From Rhynchonema sp. JSB1_4 (lineage: Eukaryota > Nematoda > Chromadorea > Monhysterida > Xyalidae): DNA of 64,000 bases. The first letter of the stretch is position 1; every line of letters starts with the position of its first letter. The stretch lies in NCBI GenBank assembly GCA_030248065.1, contig JASAMV010003622.1, positions 1 through 64,000 on the forward strand, in the 5' to 3' direction. The notes beneath the pieces were generated by a model. That model ran no database searches, was not told the origin of the DNA, and saw only the letters and a list, made by a program, of their open reading frames with translations. Below are positions 45,411 to 56,702 of the stretch, piece by piece. A program made the translations under genes and the position numbers.

Positions 45411-45766
45411 TCGATTTGATTACACGCCACCTTTGAAATCGGACTCGTGTTGGTGTAGCGTGCCTTTACGATAGCATTTTTCAATTTTTGTATAGCGTCG
45501 AAACGGTTTTATCTAATACTGTCCACAAAACATTTCTGGGAGATTCCGAATCTGGACACGAAGGTATCGCAGCGAGCTCAAAGAACTCCAGAAAATAACT
45601 GATTCTTAATTCGAATTACGACGAAGAAAACAATGTTTCTTTTTATGCACAGGGTCGGATAAAATCTCATAGAGAAAAGTGAATCAGTCAAAAAATAGTG
45701 AATATCACATGTTTGAAGGAATAATATCTTGAACGCACGATAGCACCAAACAACAGAATGGAATCC

Positions 45767-47274
45767 TCAAATCCCAGCCATCTCCATAATAACCGCACAA
45801 AGATGCTCTTTTTCCTCTTTCGGGTCCTCACACGCCAGTTCGCCAGATTTGAACCTCGCCAAAACCTCGTTTTTAGCCGCGACCACTTTATCGATTTTCA
45901 GTTTATGCTCATCCGCTGATTTCAGCCCGGCCACCAGCTGAGCAATACATTCGCGCAATGTCAGGTCCAACTGATGTTTCACACTGGCGGCACATTGTTC
46001 ACGACTGCGCTCCAACTGGCCTTGATCATCAGGCAACATTATTGGTGGGTGTAACGTTTCAATCCATTGCATTATGCCCGCACAATCAGGGTCATTGGTG
46101 TCAGTGAGAGTGCGACTGCAGTCGCGTTGCCAACAATCAGCCATGTTGGGTGTTTCGAGTCGTGCGTCCATACGATCGATCACATCTGATGGCACTCGGT
46201 CGAATAATGGACGCCGATCGTTACGAAAGTGGGCGAGCTCACGTGACACTGGCAAATACAGCTGCAAGCCATGGGTAGATGTTTGCACTTGCGCACATTT
46301 GTGGTGCACCAGGTCATCGTCAGTATGCAACAAGGCTTGCTTCGTCCGTTTGATATGAAATTCTGGAGCTTGCAATTTGTCCATGTTTCCCAAAACCATT
46401 ACATCATCGTCAGTTGCGAGTGTACAAGCGATCAATCAATCCATCCATTTGAAAAACAAGAAACAACTTTTACCAATGTGATGACTCAGCCATACCTGAC
46501 AATAGACCGACTGCATACGAGCGCACAGTCTCCAATACACCTTTCGCATGCTGGCATAGTAGAAGTTGTCGTCGACGAGCAACAACAGCCGTGAAACATC
46601 AGCTGATCGTTGGTGATCGATGACAATGCGTTCCACTCTGTCAACAACAGTCAAACGATCGCTTTTCCACACATACGACGGGCATGACCAGTGCGCACGA
46701 TCGGCTGCAGCAATGAAGCAGTTATTGATGTTCATTTTGTACTTTGCCATTTTTGTTACCCTGAGAGATAACGAACACCACGATGGTCAATGTGCATGAT
46801 ATGGCCGACTTAAATTATGTCCGATATCAAGCTCGGCGATCGGTCCTACATTGGTCACGGACGTTTTGCGTTATGTCAAAAGTTTCGATCAGCTAAAGTG
46901 CTGTCTCGGAACAACGCTTACGGCGGGTAGTGGGCGTAGTCATCAAGTAAAAACAAGACCTTCAATGCAAAAAGCTACGAGACCACGACCGGACCGAACA
47001 CCAAATTTCATAGTAATCGGCCAGCACGAAAACTTCGCTGTTTCGGTTGCACAGGGTTGAGACTCACCGATGACCAGGCCTGCCTATGTATATCAAACTG
47101 TTGACTTAGTGACCCGAACACTGCCCGGCACGTACCCAACAACTCATCGTAACACACATGCTGTGCGGCCCACCCTGCCTCGTTGTTGTTGACATGTGCA
47201 ACCAGTGCACGACACAATGTTGTCTTGCCTGATGCTGGAAGGCCGATCAACACGCACACAATGGGCGTCGACAT
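45767..47274 (-). CDS. PSTK: L-seryl-tRNA(Sec) kinase
   Basis: Three minus-strand exons: 47274-about 47068, about 46757-46496 and 46261-45767. It begins MSTPIVCVLIGLPASGKTTL with a P-loop (GLPASGKT), then VCYDELLG. Exon 2 holds RLLLLVDDNFYYASMRKVYW, a strong PSTK signature. Exon 3 starts QLYLPVSRELAHFRN after TATTGTCAG, aligning with the family, and continues RVPSDVIDRMDARLETPN. The enzyme phosphorylates Ser-tRNA(Sec) so SepSecS can make Sec-tRNA, so the host should make selenoproteins. The first junction is uncertain: a phase-consistent join needs a weak GTCATC donor at TG|GTCATC. The C-terminal half is acidic/basic helical and ends EEKEHLCAVIMEMAGI. Confidence 0.9.
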
Positions 47275-47458
47275 CGCACCTGCCGAAGAGAAGGGGCAAG
47301 GATTTTCGTTTCTTCTGTCCTGGAGTCCTGCATGAACTACACTGTGGTTATACAAAACTCGGCAATGCAATATATGCATTAGAATCATCAGATAAGGAGT
47401 CATTTGGGTCGTCCTTGCACAGAACATCAGCTAATATTCACAGACCAATGAAGCAGTG

Positions 47459-48115
47459 AGAAACTAACTCAACAAAATATATTTTATTCGTGAACAACGA
47501 GTGAACCACAAATGATATAATTATTATACGAAACAGAAAAACAGCAACAAACTGAAACATCAAACAAACGACAATAGCAACGGACCAACAAAAAGAAACA
47601 AAACTGAATCCAGCAATAATCGAACAGAACAAGTTTCCGGTGCTCACAATGTCATGGTCACATGACTGTTCAGACTGACACACCATAGATTCCCTGAAGA
47701 CTGAGCAATCATTACGGAAGACAATTAAATCAACAGAAGCAGAGTATCTGGACGTGAATAATATAATTATTTAGCCAAAATAGTTATTATACGGTGCAGA
47801 AAAACTCAAAAATGAAACATCCAACGAAACAGAACAACAACCGATGAACAAAAAGAAACAGCCTTGAAACCCGCACAACCGAACAGAATAAATTTGTACT
47901 CAAACTGTGATTGGCACAATATCGATCAGACTGGCGCATCAGAAACATTCCCTGAGGACTGAGCAACTACAAGAGAAGGCCATTCAGCAGTAACATCAAC
48001 AAATCGATTTCACACAGAACGAGAACAAAAATACGATCAACAAAAAAACGAACAAGAAAAGAACAAACACCAAAAAGCAAAAAAACAAAACAAAACAGAC
48101 TGGGGGACAGACGAG
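47459..48115. repeat. A/C-rich segment with a tandem ~240-bp duplication
   Basis: The block TATAATTATTATACG...CAACAAA...TGAAACATC...AACAAAAAGAAACA...CGAACAGAA occurs at about 47515-47690 and again, diverged, at about 47760-47930. The stretch is rich in CAAA/AACA and codes for nothing recognisable. It lies between PSTK and the 3' end of the next minus-strand gene and may be that gene's downstream region. Confidence 0.55.
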
Positions 48116-51100
48116 TCAAATCTCAGTGAACGTCCTATAAGCACATATCTTGATCACATGTGCACCCAACTGCACTGTGCACACATGACGCGGGTTGACG
48201 TCAATGTCGCGCACGGTCGAGTCCCCCACGGACATGGTGATCGATGCACGAGGCACGTTGTACTCCTGTGTCGGTATGCGAATACATTATGCCCATTTCC
48301 CACGTGTTGTAGCATAGCACGTGCTATAAGTATGCGCTTTATATGCGCTCGCTGCATATGCCGAGAAGCTTCCTATGGAAACGCCAGTTACTAAGCTGCG
48401 TGCGGATAACATACAAAAACAGATAATGAAGCTGGCCGTATGCTCGTTAGTTAATGTACGCGCGAAATCAAGAGAAAACAACACACGAACCTTGGCGAAC
48501 GCCTTGCGCCATTTCTGGAAGTAGATGCTGTCCCTCGGTGGGTAGTCTTTGGCGTAGTGCTGCAGACAAAACAATGGATGATTTGAAATAAAAATGTTTG
48601 AATGAAATTATGAGTGGCATCAAAGTCGGCTACCGGATCCGGCTAAACCCTTGCCTCCCACGACTTTTAGAATACATATTTTACGTAAACTGCCATAAAT
48701 AATTTGTAAGTGTAGAAAAATATCTGTTGTTCAATACAGTTCATGCAGGACAGATCCAGTAAGACCGCCAAGTTTGACACACACAAAAGAAATATTCCAA
48801 ATTTTTCCGGCCGCACCAAATCGAATGGAGCAAAATAAAAGTGAAAAAACCAACGCGGGGATTAATGTCACCCATTTGCAGATAGAATCGCAGTTTCTTG
48901 GGACGATCTGGGTGGAGGAACGGACGGATGGCGCTGACAAATTCGTCGATCGTCACACGCTCGTTGTTGATCAGGGCGTCCTGTGAGTTGTTATAATTGA
49001 TTTTTGTTGTTTTGTAAGCTGCGGGCCATGAAAAATGAGCACAACCGCCCTCAACTCTCAGCGGGTCATGCGCCCGTGAAACATAAGCCAACACCCACCA
49101 AACGCTCAACTTTATGGAACTTGAAGTTCAAACCGAAAGACTTGCCCAAGAGCACAAACGGAAAGTGTGCACTGGCTGGCTCTCTCGGTCATGAGGTGCC
49201 CTTATGGCATCATCAGTGCGATTGCACCACTTGACCATTTGTGAACAGATCGTTGTTGTACTAATGACACAAAACCATATCCATCCAACCTCAGTCACCA
49301 ATTGCACATCAACCATATTCGGACGTTTGCCGAGCACACGCAACAGATCGAGCACATCCCGCCGACTCATGCCTGCTTTGTCGGCCTGAAAGCGACAGAC
49401 GTGTATTTGTGGGTGGGACGATTTTCACGTTACAATCAAGTTAAGCGTGTCTCTCACTTACCCAATTCACTCACAAACGTTTAGCAAACCTTGGCTAATA
49501 GTTTTGTCGTCAAATTAAGTCGTCGAACAAGCAATAATACAGGAGCCCCAAACGAGCGCGAAAAAATACATGAGATTTGACGACAAAATGTGACGACATG
49601 ATTTGACGACATCACTATAAGCTCAAACCTTGATGTGCGCGTGTGTCAAATAGGCCATGGCCTGGTCAGCCAGTTTGTGCACGACCGATCGCACCGGGTT
49701 GTAGGTGTTGACGAAGTTGGGTGCACGGAAATGCAGATACAAATGGGTGAACAGGGGATGCAAGGTCAGTTGGTTCAATACCACAACGATGTCGTCCGTC
49801 TGTAAATATTTCGGCCTGTTTCTCAGGTCGAATTCACAATGAATGCGCGTTTGCACATTTGTTTGCTGATACTTTGCACACTATTGGCACCCACATGTTC
49901 AACATGATTACTGATTGGGCACGATCATGAATCTTGTGTCAAAAAAGATGCGCTACGGACACAAAGATGGACGATCTAACAGATTGCTTTCGGATTTTAT
50001 GTCACAGTATTCCGCGCCGTCCGGTATTGCACCGTTGTACATTGTTGTGGCTCTGCCTGCGTACATTTAATTTCTGATTGCATGTTGTCTGTGTCTGTCT
50101 GTCCGTGATTTCGTCCACCTTCTCACCCTTTCCTGTCTTGGTTTTGTATTTATTTTTCATTCCCGTAACTTGCACACCCTGTTTTGTATTTATTTTCATG
50201 CCCGTAAACTCCACACCCGGTCTTGTAATATGCTTCTTTCACTTAATCTTCATATTTATGTATTATTGAGTGGGTGTCGACGCTATAAACTAACATCATG
50301 AATCTTGAGCCCAGTTTGCGAATATCATTTCTATTTTAAACAATCACTCCGTTGTTTGTTTGTTATTCAAACTGCAGGTTTTCCAATGAAAAAGGACAGA
50401 AACACTGCAAGCTTTGTAACGTCGCTACATATACGTCGTCGGTGAAACATTTCATTCCAACCTGTCTGGCGGTTTAGTCAACTCAAACTCATCGTATCAG
50501 AACAAAAACGCAACAAAAATACTAAAAAAATATTCCCACCACCAACCAAGTGTTCGACGAGATTCACTTCCAAGACGGACAGCAACGGGAATGTGTGATT
50601 CGTCAACACCGGTATCAATGCATCGTTCTCGTGTTTGCCGGCAGCTGAAAACAAAGAACACGCAAAAATCGTTTGCTTTCGGGCGAACTTCCGGGGTTTT
50701 CAAAGCAGGCCAGTGGTTCAACCGGCTTACTATTGGACGGTGCAAACTGCATAAAACCTAAAAATGTTGAAACAATAAAACCAGTGCCAACCAATCAAAG
50801 AGAAACACTTGACTTTCTCACTCAACACCCCGATCAATTCAGACAGTTGTGTCAGATTGTCGTTTGGCAGGTCCCTGTTGTAGACGACACGGATGGACAG
50901 ATGTTTCATGCGCTCACCAAACGCTTGCAACACGCGCATTAGTTGGGCTGCAATGGAAATGTTGACATAGATTTGAAAGATAAACTGATATGATGTGGTG
51001 TGCTGTGTAAATATTATTGTGTGTGTCAGTTATGTTTGTGCAATATTGTCATTATTATAATATTGCATTATCATATTCATTCAAATGTACTCCAATTCTT

Positions 51101-52569
51101 TATGTAAGGCCGTATTCACAATGCAAGCGCGTTAGCGTGTTAGCGCGCGAGATGCGCACGCTTTTGCATTCAAAATGCAAAGCTGATTAGCGCATTATCA
51201 CAACGCCCCTAAACAAACGATTACGCTTATTCACAAAATTACTGCCCAAGAACTGACTACTGTAGAAAGACAGAAAATCACTGTTATGCGTTATCACAAG
51301 ATTGTTCGACACTTACTTAGAAACCAACACTAAGATAAAAACCACAAAAATTGAATTATCCCCACCCGTAACCAACCATGATCAGCCTTGACATCCAAAT
51401 GTTCCAACATCGGCAGCAACACATCAGCACGCTCTGTGATCACTTTCAAATGTTGTGTCTTCACTTGGTCCAACACCAATTCAGTGGCGTGCGAACACAA
51501 ATGCAGCATGCGTAACGTCTATAACGAGGTGATTGACGATTAATTGAGGGATAATTAGCAGGGCCCAAAATCAAACGAAGTTCTCTCTAAAAGACGCTCA
51601 CGTTATCACGCCAGACCGTGGGCAAGCGTTGTTGCGGGAAACCGGTCAGACAGTTGTCTTTGATCTGCAGAAAAGTATAAATCCATGTTTCCATCCATCA
51701 AGGCGTCTAACATCAACTCTGTGCGGCATAAGATGCAGAACGGCAAATCAAACGTTTACTGCCGCGTGCAAACAACGCGTGTGCTTCATTTGCGTGGATG
51801 AAAGTGCGCAAGATGCCCTTGATCATGCATAATTTGTCGTCAAATCAAGCAATAGCACATGAGCCCCAAATGAGCGCGAGAAATAATACATGTGATTCGA
51901 TGAAAAGAATTGACGCGGTGCTTTGACGACAATTACTATAAGCCGAATATTCCCAATTCATCGCAGACTCAACCTTTGTCTGAACTATCGGCGGTGGTGG
52001 CATTGATCGTTGAGCGTTCCTGAACAATTGTGCAATAGGTATGCCCATGCTGTAGCCACTCACTGGGAACCAGCCACCACGCGAACGACGGGGTTTGGGT
52101 GCGGGCGGTTGCTGCAATCGCGGAGACTCAATGGGGTAGAACATCGGGATATCAAGTTAGGTTTGGTGTTTACCTAGCATACTGTATGTCACTTTGGAGA
52201 TTTCAAGCAAAAAAAAGAACGGATTGTATCAGACATTCGCAAAAGTATGTATTGCATCTACACAAGACACAATACATTTTGAAGTAGCCTTCCTCTAATT
52301 ATCACCGACCAACGACCACTGAAGGTGAAGACTGAGGGAGCCAACTTGACCATTGGAATATCTCACCAACGACAGATAAAAAATGTATGTGTTCGATTTT
52401 AACACAGATCCGATGCAAAAATTAATCCAACCTCCATTTCCAGCACGACCACCTTCGTCACATTTGCCCATGCATTTGAATTGTTCATTTGTCGATTGAA
52501 CTCGCGACAGACCAACGACAGATTGTGACGATCTGAACCGCTCGACACCTCAAACACGGATATAGGCAT
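48116..52569 (-). CDS. F-box/leucine-rich-repeat-like protein, many small exons
   Basis: By splice sites and open frame I trace minus-strand exon pieces from about 52569 (MPISVFEV) down to a stop at 48116. The first reads DRHNLSLVCREFNRQMNN, like the second half of an F-box. Later pieces have leucine-rich spacing: RMLHLCSHATELVLDQVK (51.5 kb), RVLQAFGERMKHLSIRV (50.9 kb), VVLNQLTLHPLFTHLYLHF (49.8 kb), RRDVLDLLRVLGKRPNMVD (49.35 kb), VTIDEFVSAIRPFLHPD (48.95 kb), and a last exon ending HVIKICAYRTFTEI-stop. A proline-rich exon (PPAPKPRRSRGG) lies near 52.1 kb. Such proteins commonly act as SCF ubiquitin-ligase substrate adaptors, but the F-box is only half visible. Exon borders are approximate. 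Confidence 0.45.
49499..49619. mobile_element. TA-flanked MITE-3, copy 2
   Basis: GTTTTGTCGTCAAATTAAG and ATTTGACGACATCACTA form the inverted ends between TA dinucleotides. It shares the AGCCCCAAACGAGCGCGAAAA core with the other two copies and lies in an intron of the F-box-like gene. Confidence 0.8.
51830..51940. mobile_element. TA-flanked MITE-3, copy 3
   Basis: ATTTGTCGTCAAATCAAG and CTTTGACGACAATTACTA lie between TA dinucleotides, with the core AGCCCCAAATGAGCGCG. Slightly shorter than the other copies. Confidence 0.78.
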
Positions 52570-53732
52570 GGTGAAACATCAGCGCACAATGATGATGGCA
52601 TCTTGGCTTGCATGAGGAAAGAAAATTCCGCTGTAAAATGCTTGACAAACCGAGTGGCTTCTCGCCGCCGGTATCGCACAATCGACACGACGCGAAACAG
52701 CCAGTTGAAAGAGCAAAGCTTGGCACTAAAACTGCACACACAACTAACCCAGCTGAACACGAGTTTATCCAGATTCAGCCAAATCGGCTCCGGAATTCTG
52801 CAACCGGCTGGGGGTTTCACGGGTGCAAAGCGGTCGACGCCAGCATCCTGCATTCTTTTGGTTCTCAGCAATTTCTTTATGTTGATCGATCTTATGTTTT
52901 TGCAAGGGAGGATCTGACCTAGAACGTTACATAAAGACAGCGCGACCATGTTATGCTTTACGCGAAACATTCCTGGGAGTTCCTCAGCTTGCAGCTGAAG
53001 AGATCTCATCACAGCGTGCCCTCTGTGGTGATTGGGGCGGGCGGGACCAGTTAATTTGAGTCTATAACACGCATTTTTAGGAGAAATAATTAGCATGCCA
53101 CATTGCAAAGTTGAAGGAAAGCATGGTTCAAAAATACTACAATTGCATGGAGAGATTAACCACATTAAGAGTCAATACAAAGAGGGCACACTGTACTCTC
53201 CCAGCAAACCTTTGTCTTCGTCTTGCGTGGCGTAGCCTTCTTCACGGGCCGGTGTGCAGCCCCGTCACTGCCGGCAGCCTTGCGTTTGTACACTGTTGCA
53301 GTGCGCATGGTCGAAAGGGCCCGTCGATGCGATGGTGCTACGGTGGAATTCTACGGGCTCCTCTTTGCCTGATACAAAAAGGGAACGGCAAATTTCAGAA
53401 AGATTAACGCAGCATCACAAGAATAAGGTACAGTTACACTGACAGACGGTAAAAACAGTTCTTCTTCGGGAATGTACAGTATATGTATACGAACAGGACA
53501 GTATATGTACACAAAAGTATTTGGATCAGCGCAGAAACGTCATCACGAAAATTCCAAACTCAACAAATATTTTCTTTCATTTTTATCATCATGCCAACCA
53601 AGCCGATACAATAACCAGCATTGAAACCAACAGTGCCTCAGCATAAAGCACAGCTGAAAACAGTCACACAAAATAACAAGAGAAAACAAACATACGAAAA
53701 ATCACATCAACAAAGTGCGAGATCATAGTGTT
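52570..53732. other. No gene confidently placed
   Basis: Upstream of the F-box-like gene; the missing first half of its F-box could lie here but I could not identify it. Open frames overlap on both strands without family resemblance. Confidence 0.35.
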
Positions 53733-54595
53733 TCAGCACACTTGCGTCATGTGCGTATCCATTGCATCTGCCTGTGAAACATCAGCCTGCAGCACCAGCT
53801 CAGCGCGACGTTTCTCCAGTTGGCGTCTCAGACGCTGCTCGCCCGTTCGCAGTAAATGTGCTGCAACGCAATGTGATGACATCCGGTATGAAAGGTTCGC
53901 ATATGCAGTTTCAAAAAAAGCGCCACAATAAACGTCCTTGACCTGGTCGACACAACAAAATATTCCGCCGATCTAGTGAAAATTCCATACTATTTTCGAA
54001 CAGTGATTATGATCCATGCTACTTATACAAACCGACAAGAACTCAAAGCACGAATTTACCAAAAGTGACATTATCCCGCAAGTCGGAGGAGAGTTCGTCA
54101 GACTTCAGCAGGCCTTCCGAATCAGGCAACAGCGACTCAATGACGGCAATCGAATCTGAATAGATCTGAATCTGAACATAGATCATCTTTGAAACATCCG
54201 GTGGGTAATCATAGCCAAGCGTAGCGCTTGTTGTAACGGGGAAACGTGGAATTTGTCAACTTCTTGGTCGTAATTTGTAATAGATTTGTACCAGCGTCAT
54301 TCTCCATTATTGGCACTGTGACGCAGATCGAGATAGTGTATGTAATGACATAGCACAAGATGACCAAAACATGCTTTCACACACCATATTTCGCCAATTC
54401 GGTGACTGATCGATAGAACAATGTGTTAGCAGCAGCCTTCATTTGTTGAGCGCTGTCCGTCAAAGACGTCACCGCCAGCCAATCATCGTGCTGCACTGCA
54501 CGGGACCAGATGCTTGAACGCAGACGCTCGAAGACTGTGAAACATCGGGTTCGTAAGGCACCACATACTTCATAAAATTGGTCACGCATTTCCAT
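53733..54595 (-). CDS. Unidentified helical protein (fragmentary model)
   Basis: Minus-strand pieces are plausible: 54595 to about 54388 (MEMRDQFYEVCGALRTRCF... SVTELAKYG before a GT), about 54195-54057 (IQIYSDSIAVIESLLPDSEG...LSSDLRDNV before GGTAAA), and about 53868-53733 (HLLRTGEQRLRRQLEKRRAELV...DTHMTQVC-stop). The composition is strongly helical, with a coiled-coil-like last exon. I do not recognise the family. Splice junctions were not verified for phase in every case, so the pieces may not all belong together. Confidence 0.35.
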
Positions 54596-55237
54596 AAAGA
54601 GTGCTAGATGCCATAACAGGAGGTAGGTGGACGAGTCACAAAGCCCCTAATCATGAAATATTGCATTATCCGGCAAAATATGCTCATTCCACCATCAACT
54701 GCAAGCCCAGCATTGCCAAAAACACGATTGACTATGTGCATGCTTCACCCTGTTATCATGTCCATTGGTGCTGATACCACTTGAACGTACTCCGCTCCAC
54801 ATAAGCAAACAACAACTCCACGCCATCGTACATTCTTATTGCTTTTGCAAGTTCCTAATTCCGCTGCCTTATGCGTTGTTACAAACGCAAGCGAACGTCG
54901 ATTTGAAACCGAAGCAGGCAACAAGCCCGCAGCTGACTTGTGTGACTGAAACCTTGGGAAACATTCGAAACGTGCTGTTAGCTTGTCATGTGTTAAGCTT
55001 GCTGCCTGTGCCGATTTCGAACTGAACTTTGTCTGTGTCTGTAAAAACGCACTAGGCACCAGTGTTCGAACGGGATCCCGATCCCGATCCCGGGATCCCG
55101 GGCACTTTTTCTGATCCCGATCCCGTCATTTTGAAAAAGTCAATCCCGATCCCGCCCAAAAAAGTACCGGGATCGGGATTAAGTTTTTAGAACAAAAAGT
55201 AAAAAATTATGCAATCATAATTCGCCAAGCTGTTGTA

Positions 55238-55584
55238 AGGGCGCGTCAACGCAAACGCGGGCGCGGGTCAGAAAAATGCTCTTATATGTCCAACAACCGC
55301 CCCGCGTTTGCATGCCGCACTTGCGAGTCGCGGTTTGCGGGTGACTTGAAACATATGTTTGGCTGCAACACACAAAAATTAACCAATCCGCGTCCAGCCA
55401 ACGTAGCAGACTGCCGTAGCAGAGCGCTGATTGGTTCATTTTTGTGTTTAATGGCTAAATAAATGTTTTGAATGACCCGCAAACCGCGACCCGCAAGTGC
55501 GGCCGTGCAAACGCGCGGCGGTCATTGGACATAGAATTATTGCTGACCCGCGGCCCACAGTCGTGTTTGCGTGGCCGCGCCCCT
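55238..55584. mobile_element. GC-rich foldback nested in the hAT element
   Basis: The arms (55238-55342 and 55483-55584) are inverted copies: AGGGCGCGTCAACGC, GCACTTGCGAGTCGCGG and their complements, with an ~140-bp loop. It has interrupted the 5' part of the hAT element. Confidence 0.8.
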
Positions 55585-55647
55585 AAGTGGTGCTCGACGG
55601 CTGATTCCAAGCGTGATGAAACCGCAAGCACCACCAATCGCGAACAA

Positions 55648-55935
55648 GTTGACATGGAACTGAACGATTACACAAAGTTACATCGAACGAAGGGACTCAG
55701 TTTCGAGGAAATGATGTCATGGTGGGCAACAAATGAGACAAAGTTTCCGCGACTGGCACGTCTAGCTTCCAAATATCTAAGCGCTCCGCTTACGAGCGTG
55801 CCTTCTGAACAGCTCTTTTCCAGTGCAGCTGATTTGTTTGATAACAAAAGATACTGCTTGAAACCAGAAAATGGTGAAATGCTTGTCTTTTTGTCAAAGG
55901 CTTTGCCATTGATCGACTACAATTATGATCTTTGA
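55648..55935 (+). pseudogene. hAT transposase C-terminal dimerisation domain remnant
   Basis: The open frame encodes GLSFEEMMSWWATNETKFPR, LARLASKYLSAPLTSVPSEQ and LFSSAADLFDNKRYCLKPEN before a stop. This follows the hAT C-terminal dimerisation pattern (WW....FP.L..LA...L..P..S...E..FS.....R..L). The catalytic core and zinc finger are missing, so it is a remnant. Confidence 0.85.
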
Positions 55936-56012
55936 ACTTATCCGTCATCAGCTATTCTCGATTTTCAAACGGCTTTAATCACTGTTCCGGGTGTTTATCC
56001 ATGTGTGATAAA

Positions 56013-56396
56013 CAGTGATGTGGTTGGTCCGAGCAAGAAAGCTAGCTAGCAGGAGGGGTCCGGCACAAGAAAGCTAGCTGGCTAGCCGGGTACCCCGATT
56101 TGGGGGGTATTGGTCCAGAAGTCAAAAACAGGGATTTAAAATTTGGCCAAAATTATGCTAAAATAAGCCTTAAAATGCGTATTTTTGTGCACGTGTGAGA
56201 AAATTTGAACGAATTTGACCATTTTGTCCCATAAAATGGTCATTTTGGCACTAAAATCAACACTTTTCTTACTTGATGACCGGAGCAAGAAAGCTAGCTA
56301 GCCAGTTTGGGGGGGGTATGGGTTTCGGAGCAAGAAAGCTACCTAGCAGTTGGGGGGGGTAATACCCCCATACCCCCCCCCCCAACCACATCACTG
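56013..56396. mobile_element. Second hAT-type MITE nested in the hAT element
   Basis: The ends are CAGTGATGTGGTTGG and its complement. The flanks are GTGATAAA (56005-56012) and GTGATAAG (56397-56404), an 8-bp duplication with one mismatch. Repeated GAGCAAGAAAGCTAGCTAGC words lie near both ends. Confidence 0.85.
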
Positions 56397-56702
56397 GTGA
56401 TAAGCATGTTTCATGACCATGGTTGTCTGTGACATTAACGTGCATCTTATGCATAAAACGATAAAAACTACTGCCTTTGGACTATCTGGTCAATCCCGAT
56501 CCCGGGATCCCGGGTTTTTAAAAACCGGGATCCCGATCCCGACATTTTCTTGATCCGAATCCCGATCCCGATCCCGGGATTAAAAATGAATCCCGTTCGA
56601 ACACTGCTAGGCACCGAAATTATAAACTTACTTAAATTGCAAACACTTTTGGGACTGGGTCTCCATGCGACCAAGCCACAACAATTTACAGCAAAACCTC
56701 AA

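Larger units (their letters stand above)
55060..56606 (+). mobile_element. Decayed hAT DNA transposon with nested elements
   Basis: Terminal inverted repeats are CAGTGTTCGAACGGGATCCC and its complement, and an 8-bp target duplication CTAGGCAC lies at 55052-55059 and 56607-56614. The subterminal regions are packed with GATCCC/GGGATC palindromic words. It carries the C-terminal remnant of a hAT transposase and two nested non-autonomous elements. It sits between two minus-strand genes. Confidence 0.93.

Noticed and set aside
46262..46435. Upstream extension of the last PSTK frame to about 46435
   Set aside because: The family alignment and an internal acceptor (GGCTTGCAG) place the exon start at 46261; the extension is intron.
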